DNA of 8,083 bases from positions 1 to 8,083 of the forward strand of contig CAIXSE010000510.1 of NCBI GenBank assembly GCA_903921965.1. The letters run 5' to 3'. Below are positions 1-6,274 of the stretch, piece after piece; the stretch's first letter is position 1, and each line of letters starts with the position of its first letter. The position numbers were made by a program, and so were the translations under genes. The stretch comes from an uncultured Thermoleophilia bacterium. Lineage in GTDB: Bacteria; Actinomycetota; Thermoleophilia; UBA2241. The notes under the pieces were generated by a model, which was given only the letters and a program-made list of their open reading frames with translations, was not told where the DNA came from and did no database searches.

Positions 1-1
1 C

Positions 2-166
2 CACGTCTACGCCTGCCACATCCCGCCGGAGGAGCTGCTCAGGCTGCAGAGCGAGGGCACCGCCAGCGGCGAGGGCGCGCGGCGCGTCGCCGACATGCAG
101 GCGCGCGAGGCCGAGGAGATGGCGGCGGGGGAAGAGGCGCTCAGCGAGAGCCCGGACGCGAGTTGA
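2..166 (+). CDS. C-terminal fragment of a plus-strand protein, possibly an oligopeptide ABC transporter ATPase
   Basis: Only the last 54 codons are present, in frame from position 2 to the TGA at 164-166; the start lies left of the window. The fragment opens with HVYACHIPPEEL and then becomes an acidic, Ala/Glu-rich, probably helical or disordered tail. The opening resembles the end of the OppD/DppF-type ATP-binding subunit of peptide/nickel ABC importers, where a Cys-rich C-terminal region finishes with a His-x-x-Ala-Cys-His pattern after a Pro-Gly. That match covers about six residues, so the family call is tentative. Translation is clean, codon use matches the neighbours, and the stop falls 48 bp before the end of the convergent FAD-subunit gene, which supports a real gene end. 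No clear intrinsic terminator is visible between the two convergent stops. Confidence 0.55.
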   Translation, partial: HVYACHIPPEELLRLQSEGTASGEGARRVADMQAREAEEMAAGEEALSESPDAS

Positions 167-214
167 CCGCGCAGGGGCGGGGGCTCGGGCGGCTCTCGCC
201 GGGCGCGGCGCCGC

Positions 215-1108
215 TCAGGGCGACACGGGCCGGCCGCCGGCCGGCGAGGTGAATCCCAGGTTCTTCCACGCGTCGTCGGCCAGCCCGGCCGCCGCCCGGC
301 ACTTGTACCCGAGCGAGTAGCGGCCGGGGATCGAGCGGCACACCGCATCCGAGCAGGCCTCCATGAAGGCCAGGGCCGTGGCCGCGCTAGTCCGGCGTCC
401 GGCGAGCGCCCGCTCGACGAGCGGGTCGCGGAACGCGGTCTCTCCGACCGCGCCCAGCGCGACCCGCGCCTCCCCGAACGACTGGCCGTCGGCGGCGACC
501 TGCACGGCCACGGCCGCGCTCAGACGCGCCACCGTGACCGCAGTGCGCGAGCCGATCTTGGCGAACGCCGTGCGCCAGTCGTCGCCGGGCACCCTGAAGG
601 TGAAGGCGGCGATGACCTCGCCGAGGGCGAGGCTGGTGCGGCCCGACCCGGTCACGATGTCGGCGACGGGCCGCAGCGTCGTGGCGCCGCTGCCGTCCCA
701 GATCTCGGCGTCGGCCTCCAGGGCGAGCAGCGCCGGGATGCTGTCGCCACAGGGCGACGCGTTGGCGACGTTGCCGCCCACCGTACCCGCGTTGCGGATC
801 TGTGCGGAGCCGACGGATCCCGCGGCGGCGGCGAGACAGCGCGCGACGCGCAGGAGGATCGGATCGTGCTGAAGCTGTGCGAACGTGCACGTGGCGCCGA
901 CCCTGACCATGCCGGCAGCCTCGTGCACGCCGCCCAGCTCGGGGACGCCGGAGAGGTCCACGAGCAGACTGGGGCGGAGGTGCTCCTTCGTCATCTTCCG
1001 GACGAGGTCGGTGCCGCCGGCGATCAGCCTCGCGTCCGGGGTCATCTCGCGGAGGGCCGCGGTGAGCTCGGCGCGGTCGCGAGGCGCGAGCAGGGCGGAC
1101 TCCTTCAT
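215..1108 (-). CDS. FAD-binding subunit of a xanthine dehydrogenase/CO dehydrogenase-type molybdenum hydroxylase
   Basis: This 297-residue protein is the flavin subunit that passes electrons from the iron-sulfur subunit to the final acceptor. The two FAD-contact motifs of the CoxM/CutM/XdhB family are present: AGGTDL at residues 30-35 and the NAGTVGGNVANASPCGDS segment at about 106-123. The C-terminal CO dehydrogenase flavoprotein domain follows, with FAKIGSRTAV at about 182-191 and EARVALGAV at about 213-221. The length is normal for the family. The ATG at 1106-1108 was chosen because it overlaps the stop of the upstream gene in an ATGA junction and has a GGAGG seven bases before it. The frame stays open for 160 codons further upstream, but that stretch lies in another frame of the iron-sulfur gene and is not coding. 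It is the last gene of the three-subunit set. The fold and role are secure; the electron acceptor (NAD+ or other) cannot be read from the sequence. Confidence 0.93.
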   Translation of the reverse strand: MKESALLAPRDRAELTAALREMTPDARLIAGGTDLVRKMTKEHLRPSLLVDLSGVPELGGVHEAAGMVRVGATCTFAQLQHDPILLRVARCLAAAAGSVGSAQIRNAGTVGGNVANASPCGDSIPALLALEADAEIWDGSGATTLRPVADIVTGSGRTSLALGEVIAAFTFRVPGDDWRTAFAKIGSRTAVTVARLSAAVAVQVAADGQSFGEARVALGAVGETAFRDPLVERALAGRRTSAATALAFMEACSDAVCRSIPGRYSLGYKCRAAAGLADDAWKNLGFTSPAGGRPVSP

Positions 1109-1578
1109 CGGACCCCCTCCGCGCCGGCGCCGCTCGCGGCCCTCACCGCGGCCACGATGGCCTCGTAGCCCGTGCACCGGCACAGGTTGCCGGCGAGCTC
1201 GTGCCGGATCTCGTCCTCGCTCGGGTCCGGCTCGCGCAGCAGCAGGGCCTTGGCGGCCATGAGCATGCCCGGGGTACAGAAACCGCACTGGACGGCGCCG
1301 TTGGCGATGAACTGCCGCTGGAGCTCGTCCAGCTCGCCGTTGGCCGACAGGCCCTCCACCGTGAGCACGCGGCGGCCGCGCACCTGCGCCGCGAGCAGCA
1401 GACACGAGTCGACCGCCTGCTCGTCGACGAGCACCGTGCAGGCCCCGCACTCGCCCTCGCCGCAGCCTTCTTTGGTCCCGGTGAGGCCCAGGTCGCGACG
1501 CAGCACGTCGACGAGGCGGGCGGCCGGGTCCACCTCCAGGCGGCGAGGGACGCCGTTCACCTCGAACTCGAGCAGCAT
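1105..1578 (-). CDS. Iron-sulfur subunit (2x [2Fe-2S]) of the molybdenum hydroxylase
   Basis: This 157-residue protein is the small electron-transfer subunit of the CoxS/CutS/XdhC-type family, carrying electrons from the Mo centre to FAD. The N-terminal plant-ferredoxin-like domain binds one cluster through Cys39, Cys44, Cys47 and Cys59 (pattern CGEGECGAC, then DSC). The helical C-terminal domain binds the other through Cys98, Cys101, Cys133 and Cys135 (QCGFCTPG and NLCRCTGY). Gln97, just before the second set, is the residue that contacts the molybdopterin cofactor in known structures. All eight ligands are intact and the length is typical. The ATG at 1576-1578 shares one base with the stop of the Mo subunit (TGATG), and its own stop overlaps the next start (ATGA), so the three subunits are probably translationally coupled. 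Its Shine-Dalgarno sequence is weak, which fits coupling. Confidence 0.96.
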   Translation of the reverse strand: MLLEFEVNGVPRRLEVDPAARLVDVLRRDLGLTGTKEGCGEGECGACTVLVDEQAVDSCLLLAAQVRGRRVLTVEGLSANGELDELQRQFIANGAVQCGFCTPGMLMAAKALLLREPDPSEDEIRHELAGNLCRCTGYEAIVAAVRAASGAGAEGVR

Positions 1579-3878
1579 CAGGTCTCACCCTCTCTTGCGG
1601 CCAGCGCCGCCACGACCTTCTCGGGCGTGACGGGCAGGTCGGTGAGCGTCACGCCCAACGCGTGGTTCATGGCGTTCACGACCGCGGCCGCCGTGGGCAC
1701 GGTGGCGATCTCGCCGATGCTCTTGGCGCCGTAGGGCCCGTCGTCGCCCTCGTGCTCGACGAAGAGCACGTCGACCTCGGGCATGTCGGGAGCATTGACC
1801 ATGTGGTAGTTCTTGAACCCGCCCGGCGCCGGCCGGCCGCGTTCGTCGAGCTTCACCTCTTCGCACAGCGCGTAGCCGATACCCATCTGCACGCCGCCCA
1901 GGTACTGGCCGCGCGCCATCATCGGGTTGAGGGCGCGGCCCACGTCGGCGGCCACCAGGAGATCGGTCACGCGGGTGAGACCGGTGGCGACGTCGACCCG
2001 CACCTCCGCGAACTGCACGCAGTACGAGCCGGGATTGCTGCGCGGCGTGTACGTGTGGTGGACGCAGACGTCTTCGCCGAGCTCGGCCCGGGCCCGCACG
2101 ACGACACCGGCGAAGGGCAGCGCCAGGGCGGAGGAACGGCTGCGGACCTCGCCGCCGGCGGCCACGAGGTCGTCGGCGGGCAGGTCGAGCAGGACGCCGG
2201 CGAGCTCGAGCACCCGCGCGCGGAGCGCGCGTGCCGTGGCCTGCGCCCCCGCGCCGCACACGTAGGTGACGCGGCTGCCGTAGCAGCCGAAGTCGTACGG
2301 GGTGAGGTCGCTGTCGCCCTCGCTGACCGACACGGCGCCGGGGCCGATCCCCAGCTCCTCGGCGACGATGAGCTGCATGAGGGTGAGGCACCCGGCGCCC
2401 ATCTCGTGGAGCGAGGCCGTGAGGGCGACCGTGCCGTCTTCGTTCATGCTGGCCGCCATGGTGGAGAAGTCGGCGAACCTGTGCGAGAGGATACCGTTCT
2501 TGTGGGCGGCGCACGCGACGCCGACCCCGGTGCGGTAGCGCCCGTCGCCCGCCGGGGCCCGACGCCTCGTGCGCCACGAGAACGCCTCGGCGCCGCGTTC
2601 CAGGCACTCCCGCACGCGCGCGTCCCCGAGCCCCATGCCGGAGAGAGGCTCGACGTCGCCCGGCTCCACCAGGTTCTTGAGACGCAGGTCGACGGGGTCC
2701 ACGCCGAGCCGGCGGGCGACCTCGTCCATCCCGAGCTCCACCGCGGTCAGGATCTCGGGAGCCCCGTAGGCCCTGGCGCCGCCGGCCACCGGCGTCGTGG
2801 TGTACGCGACCTTTCCGTGGTGCCGGTAGTGCGGCGTGCGGTACAGCCGGCCGATCTTGTGCGACATCATCTCGGCGTAGTCGATGGAGCTGGTCGCGTA
2901 GGCGCCGGCGTCGAAGAGGCAGTCCACGCGGACGTCGGCGAGAGTGCCGTCGGGCCCGACGGCGAGGGTCACCGCGGATGTCGTGGCCGGGCGCACCATG
3001 GTGGCACTGATCGCCTCTTCGCGGTCCAGCACCAGCTTGACGGGACGGCCCGTGCGCAGCGCGAGGAACGCCGTCACGGGCTCGAGGATGAACTCCTGCT
3101 TGCCGCCGAAGGAGCCACCCATCGGGATCTTGACGACGCGGACCCGGGTGTACGGCAGACCGAAGATGTCCGCGACCACGGTCCGCGCTCCGAACACGCT
3201 CTGCGTGGGGCTCCAGATGGTGAGCTTGCCGCTCCCGTCGACCTGGGCAAGACACAGGTGGGGCTCCAGGGCTCCGTGGTGGATGCGCGGCGTGCTCACC
3301 TGCGTCGTGACCTCGAGCGCGCCGGCCGGCAGCGGCGTTGCGTCGCCCGCCTCGTGCGTGAACTCGTGGAGAAGGTTCCCGCCGGCGTGCACCGCGGCGG
3401 CGCCGTCGCTCAGGGCCTGCTGTGGAGAGAGGACGGGCGGGAGCTCCTCGAAGGTGAAGCGGACGAGGCGCGCGGCCTCTGCGGCGGCCTGTGGCGTTTC
3501 CGCAACGACCGCGGCCAGCCGGTCGCCCACGAACCGCGCCTTGTCGGTGAGTATCCTCTCGTCCGCCGGACACCGCTCCTGCCCCGGCAGGATGCGGTAG
3601 CGGCTGTACGGCGCGTCCGGCGCGTCCGCGTGCGTGAACACGGCCGTGACGCCCGGGAGCGCCTCCGCGAGGGAGGTGTCGACCGAGACGACGCGTGCGT
3701 GGGCCAGAGGGCTCAGCACGAGCTTGGCGTGGAGCATGCCGGGGAGCGAGAGGTCGTCGCCGTAGGCCAGACCGCCCGTGGCCTTGAGCACGGCGTCGCT
3801 CACGGCGTGATCCCTGCCGACCACCCGGAGCCCCTCGCGAGGCTCGTCTGCCCTGGCTTCGGACGACTGGTGGGTCAC
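1578..3878 (-). CDS. Molybdopterin-binding catalytic subunit of a xanthine dehydrogenase/aldehyde oxidase-family hydroxylase
   Basis: This 766-residue protein is the large subunit where substrate is hydroxylated at the Mo-molybdopterin cytosine dinucleotide or related cofactor. The N-terminal aldehyde oxidase/xanthine dehydrogenase a/b hammerhead domain covers about residues 15-150, and the Mo-cofactor-binding domains follow to the end. Visible motifs are SPTQ (Gln226), GGSFGGKQE at 254-262, the active-site stretch GGARAYGAPE at 366-375 with Arg369, and GAKSIGE near the C-terminus with the expected catalytic Glu723. No twin-arginine or signal peptide is seen, so it should be cytoplasmic. The start is GTG at 3876-3878, with AAGGAG five bases upstream. 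Xanthine, another purine or N-heterocycle, or an aldehyde are all possible substrates. At the position of bovine Glu802, which binds purine, this protein appears to have Gln261, while the Arg880 equivalent is kept. The family is certain; substrate is not. No Mo-cofactor sulfuration or insertion factor (XdhC/CoxF type) is in the window. Confidence 0.94.
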   Translation of the reverse strand: MTHQSSEARADEPREGLRVVGRDHAVSDAVLKATGGLAYGDDLSLPGMLHAKLVLSPLAHARVVSVDTSLAEALPGVTAVFTHADAPDAPYSRYRILPGQERCPADERILTDKARFVGDRLAAVVAETPQAAAEAARLVRFTFEELPPVLSPQQALSDGAAAVHAGGNLLHEFTHEAGDATPLPAGALEVTTQVSTPRIHHGALEPHLCLAQVDGSGKLTIWSPTQSVFGARTVVADIFGLPYTRVRVVKIPMGGSFGGKQEFILEPVTAFLALRTGRPVKLVLDREEAISATMVRPATTSAVTLAVGPDGTLADVRVDCLFDAGAYATSSIDYAEMMSHKIGRLYRTPHYRHHGKVAYTTTPVAGGARAYGAPEILTAVELGMDEVARRLGVDPVDLRLKNLVEPGDVEPLSGMGLGDARVRECLERGAEAFSWRTRRRAPAGDGRYRTGVGVACAAHKNGILSHRFADFSTMAASMNEDGTVALTASLHEMGAGCLTLMQLIVAEELGIGPGAVSVSEGDSDLTPYDFGCYGSRVTYVCGAGAQATARALRARVLELAGVLLDLPADDLVAAGGEVRSRSSALALPFAGVVVRARAELGEDVCVHHTYTPRSNPGSYCVQFAEVRVDVATGLTRVTDLLVAADVGRALNPMMARGQYLGGVQMGIGYALCEEVKLDERGRPAPGGFKNYHMVNAPDMPEVDVLFVEHEGDDGPYGAKSIGEIATVPTAAAVVNAMNHALGVTLTDLPVTPEKVVAALAAREGET

Positions 3879-3883
3879 GCGGT

Positions 3884-3889
3884 CTCCTT
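3884..3889 (-). promoter_or_regulatory. Shine-Dalgarno site deciding the GTG start of the Mo subunit
   Basis: On the minus strand AAGGAG lies five bases before the GTG at 3878-3876. There is no better ATG nearby, and homology to the family begins soon after this start, so the site supports the GTG choice. Confidence 0.7.
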
Positions 3890-3918
3890 CACGGTGACGT
3901 GCTTGTCGTGGGTGCCGA

Positions 3919-3943
3919 CTCCGGAAGGGATGGCGCTCCGGAG
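3919..3943 (-). other. Intercistronic inverted repeat between serine dehydratase and the Mo-subunit gene
   Basis: The 76-bp gap between the two genes contains CTCCGGA (3919-3925) and TCCGGAG (3937-3943), a perfect 7-bp stem with an 11-base loop. No T-run follows it in the minus-strand direction, so it does not look like a simple intrinsic terminator. It may be an RNA processing or stability element, or a chance product of high GC. Confidence 0.3.
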
Positions 3944-3954
3944 AGTGGCCGCCG

Positions 3955-5592
3955 TCAGATGAGGTTGCCGGGCGGCCGGTCTTCGGGGCGGGTCTCGCCG
4001 ACCCACCGTTCGTATTCTACACGCACGCGGCGCGCCGCAGGAGCCGCGCAGGCGCCGCCCTCGGAGGTGCACTTCAGATCGGGCGGCAGAGCGCGGCCGA
4101 TGGCGTCGGCCACGTCGACGGCCTCGTGCAGCGGCAGCACCGCCTGGTGGCCGCCGAGCGCCATGTCGGCGAACACGTGCGCCATGCAGGTGGCCGCCAT
4201 GATGCGGCTGCGGCACGGCTGGCTGAGGCCGCCCGGCATGGGGTCGCAGGGCATGCCGGTGAACGCCTGCAGCGCCAGCGAGGCCGCGTCCTCGGCCGCC
4301 TCGGGCGGGCCGCCCGCCATCTCGACGATGCCGGCGGCCGCCATGGCGCCGCAGATGCCGGCCTCGCCGCTGCAGCCGAGCACCTCGCCGGTCGGCTCGG
4401 TGCGGGTGTACGCGATGGCGCCGATCCCGGCGGCCACGAAGAGGCCGTGCAGCAGAGCCTCGTCGTCGAAGCCGCGCGCCTCGGCGACGGCGCTGAGGGC
4501 GGCGTAGACGTAGCCGCCCCCGCCGCCCATCGGCCCGGGCACGTTGACGACGCCGGGGATGCCCGCGCCCGCGCCGTAGGCGTAGCGCACCGTCTGCGCG
4601 GTGACGCCGCCGGTGAGCTGCGCCGGCGTGCCCTGGTGCCGCGCCCAGCGGCCGGCGAAGTCGGGCTTGAACGGACTCGCCGGTACCTGCACGTCCTCCT
4701 CGTACGCGGCACGCGTCTGGCGGCGCATCAGCGCCGCGAGCTCGCGCATGCGCTCGAGCACCCACGGGCGCGGCCAGCCGGACGCGTCCATCTCGTACCG
4801 CACGGCGACCTCCCAGAGCGGGACGCTCGCCTCTGTCGCGAGCTCGCGCCAGCGCGTCATCGTGTCGAACAGCTGCGGCTTGCGGTCGCTCTGCGAGACC
4901 ACCGGGAGCAGCGGCCGCAGCACGACTGTGCGGACCTGTGCGGCGCCGCTCCCGAGCGCGGCACGGACGGCGGCGACGTCCGGCTCGACCGACAGCGCCA
5001 GCACGTGGAGCGCGCCGCGGCCCTCCGCGTGCACGGTCCCGGTCGAGAGCGCCTGCGGCAGCTCGGCCCGCAGCCGCTCGACGTCGTCGGCGGTGAGCGC
5101 CTCGTGCGGGTCCTGCACCAGGAGCAGGTAGCTGTCCCCGATGCTGCGCACCGGGAAGCCGTCCAGCGCCACGGTCTCCACCATGCCGCCCCCGGTGGAG
5201 TTCCCCACCATGTCCACCATGAGACCGTCGCGCCCGGTCAGGACGAACCGCACGGCGTTCGGGTGGCTGCTCGCGGCGATGTGCGTGAAGGCGAACTCGA
5301 CGTCGACGCCCTGCTCCTCGGCCAGCTCGAGGCTGCGGAAGAGGCGCGCGTCGTCGGGGAGCAGGCCGAGGACGCCGGCCACCATGGCCCTGTCCTCGGC
5401 CATGATGCCGAAGGTGCCGGCGAACGACCCGTGCTCGTCGAGCTCGATGCGCGCCTTCTCGAGCGGCTCGCCCAGCAGGTCGGCGGCGAGCCTCCCCAGA
5501 CGGCAGGGCCCGGCCGTGTGCGAGCTCGAGCCCGGCTGCATGACCGGCCCGAAGACGTCGTTGAAGAACTCGGGGTACGGGGCGACGGTCAC
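3955..5592 (-). CDS. Iron-sulfur-dependent L-serine dehydratase (single chain, beta and alpha domains fused)
   Basis: This 545-residue enzyme should convert L-serine to pyruvate and ammonia in the cytoplasm using a [4Fe-4S] cluster. The N-terminal beta domain (about 1-150) has FFNDVFGPVMQPGSSSHTAG at 9-28 and NSTGGG at 131-136. Residues 154-228 show a strand-helix-strand-strand-helix-strand pattern like an ACT domain. The alpha domain (about 235-515) holds Cys407 (GCSGEAG), Cys449 (PCDP) and Cys460 (QPCRS). Their spacing of 42 and 11 matches the cluster ligands of known bacterial enzymes. The chain is about 85-90 residues longer than the compact SdaA type: about 64 extra residues before the cluster and a charged tail of about 25 after it. 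The GTG at 5592 was chosen because GAGGAGGT sits seven bases upstream and family homology starts at once; the longer open frame to 6294 is not coding. A related beta-hydroxy amino acid substrate cannot be excluded. It lies 76 bp upstream of the Mo subunit on the same strand. Confidence 0.9.
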   Translation of the reverse strand: MTVAPYPEFFNDVFGPVMQPGSSSHTAGPCRLGRLAADLLGEPLEKARIELDEHGSFAGTFGIMAEDRAMVAGVLGLLPDDARLFRSLELAEEQGVDVEFAFTHIAASSHPNAVRFVLTGRDGLMVDMVGNSTGGGMVETVALDGFPVRSIGDSYLLLVQDPHEALTADDVERLRAELPQALSTGTVHAEGRGALHVLALSVEPDVAAVRAALGSGAAQVRTVVLRPLLPVVSQSDRKPQLFDTMTRWRELATEASVPLWEVAVRYEMDASGWPRPWVLERMRELAALMRRQTRAAYEEDVQVPASPFKPDFAGRWARHQGTPAQLTGGVTAQTVRYAYGAGAGIPGVVNVPGPMGGGGGYVYAALSAVAEARGFDDEALLHGLFVAAGIGAIAYTRTEPTGEVLGCSGEAGICGAMAAAGIVEMAGGPPEAAEDAASLALQAFTGMPCDPMPGGLSQPCRSRIMAATCMAHVFADMALGGHQAVLPLHEAVDVADAIGRALPPDLKCTSEGGACAAPAARRVRVEYERWVGETRPEDRPPGNLI

Positions 5593-5599
5593 GGAACGG

Positions 5600-5607
5600 A
5601 CCTCCTC
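5600..5607 (-). promoter_or_regulatory. Strong Shine-Dalgarno site deciding the GTG start of the serine dehydratase
   Basis: GAGGAGGT on the minus strand, seven bases before the GTG at 5592-5590, is a near-perfect ribosome binding site. It overrides the much longer open frame that continues upstream and fixes the start. Confidence 0.85.
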
Positions 5608-5698
5608 TGCGGCCGGCGGTCGACCGGTTGGCTGACGACGGAGCACGGGCGCACGACCGCGGGCCCGCTCGCGCGTGGTGGTACCGCTCGTCGCGGCG

Positions 5699-5954
5699 GC
5701 AACGCTCGGCGGCGAGATCGTAGGCCGTGTCGCTCTGCGCGAAGCCGGAGCAGTCCACCTCTTCGCGCACGGCGCCGCCCGGCAGACGGAACACCGGCCG
5801 CCCTGCCGGCTTGCCGGGTGCGTCCCGGAGTGCCGTCGCCGGTCTCGACCTCGACGAGCACGCCGGCACGGCCGCGGTCCTCTCGCCCGTACCAGTGGTA
5901 CGGCTCGCTGAGCTCGGGGGCGAGGGGCGAGGCGATGATGCGCGATATCCTCAC
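5699..5954 (-). pseudogene. Relic of an enolase-superfamily (mandelate racemase/muconate lactonizing) gene
   Basis: Reading down from a GTG at 5954 (GGAG six bases upstream), 41 codons give a typical capping-domain start of this superfamily: RISRIIASPLAPEL, then EPYHWYG, then GVLVEVETGDG. In another frame, from about 5833, comes ALRDAPGKPAGRPVFRLPGG followed by AVR and later DTAYDLAAERC. This matches the family stretch ALWDxxGKxxGxPVxxLLGGxVR that normally lies about 60 residues further on, at the end of the capping domain. So an internal piece is missing and the frame changes at about 5833. Similarity fades after about 5699, and the barrel domain with the KxK lysines and the three acidic metal ligands is absent. 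The product cannot be an active enzyme. The original substrate (sugar acid, dipeptide, mandelate or other) cannot be told. Recognition is by eye from conserved patterns. The relic occupies the leader of the serine dehydratase gene. Confidence 0.72.
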
Positions 5955-6138
5955 GGCTGACTCCACGGACGGCGTGCGCCCGCGAGCTGCCGGGCGCCGG
6001 GGCGCCCGTACCCGCGGGCGGGTCTACGCCCAGTCTCCCGCCGGTCCGCCGGGCGCGCAACGCGCCCCGCCGCGTGTCCCGCATGCGAGACTGTGTCCGC
6101 GCAGGCGCCCCGTCACGGGCCCGTGGCGCGAATCGCAA

Positions 6139-6152
6139 TCCAGCGTGCTGGA
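6139..6152. promoter_or_regulatory. Candidate operator, perfect inverted repeat
   Basis: TCCAGC-GT-GCTGGA is a perfect inverted repeat with 6-base arms and a 2-base centre. It ends 16 bases before the candidate -35 of the aminotransferase promoter, within the divergent region. Position and symmetry suit a dimeric regulator such as a GntR- or LacI-type protein, but no regulator gene is in the window and no consensus is matched. Confidence 0.35.
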
Positions 6153-6168
6153 CGGACGAGGACCGTCG

Positions 6169-6198
6169 TTGACGCGTTCCGACCGCGGCGGGCATCAT
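6169..6198 (+). promoter_or_regulatory. Candidate sigma-70-type promoter of the aminotransferase gene
   Basis: TTGACG at 6169-6174 matches five of six bases of the -35 consensus. After an 18-base spacer CATCAT at 6193-6198 matches four of six bases of the -10. A transcript would start near 6205 and give a leader of about 70 bases. The -10 is mediocre. Confidence 0.45.
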
Positions 6199-6274
6199 TC
6201 GTCCCGGCGGCATCGCCCCGGCGGACCACTCCACCCGGGGCTTCAGGTGCGACTCGAAAGGACCCCCGCGCGCC

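Larger units (their letters stand above)
5955..6274. other. Divergent intergenic region
   Basis: About 320 bp separate the enolase relic from the aminotransferase gene. No reading frame here shows recognisable protein similarity. It holds a candidate promoter and inverted repeat for the plus-strand gene, listed separately, and a perfect 12-bp palindrome (CACGGGCCCGTG, 6114-6125). The promoter for the minus-strand genes should also lie here, but I could not see a convincing -35/-10 pair on that strand. Confidence 0.6.

Noticed and set aside
205..214. Palindrome GCGGCGCCGC between the two convergent stops as a terminator
   Set aside because: It is a 10-bp self-complementary GC run with no loop and no T-run on either side, so nothing supports termination.
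1662..3962. Plus-strand open frame of 766 codons, antisense to the Mo subunit
   Set aside because: It mirrors the coding frame of a clear homologue. Its translation is rich in Arg, Gly, His and Val with no recognisable motif, as expected for an antisense frame in DNA with GC-rich third positions. The identical length to the true gene is a coincidence.
5593..5698. Possible continuation of the enolase relic down to the serine dehydratase start
   Set aside because: A SGTTTRERARG stretch in a third frame faintly resembles the strand before the KxK motif, but the match is too weak to extend the pseudogene.
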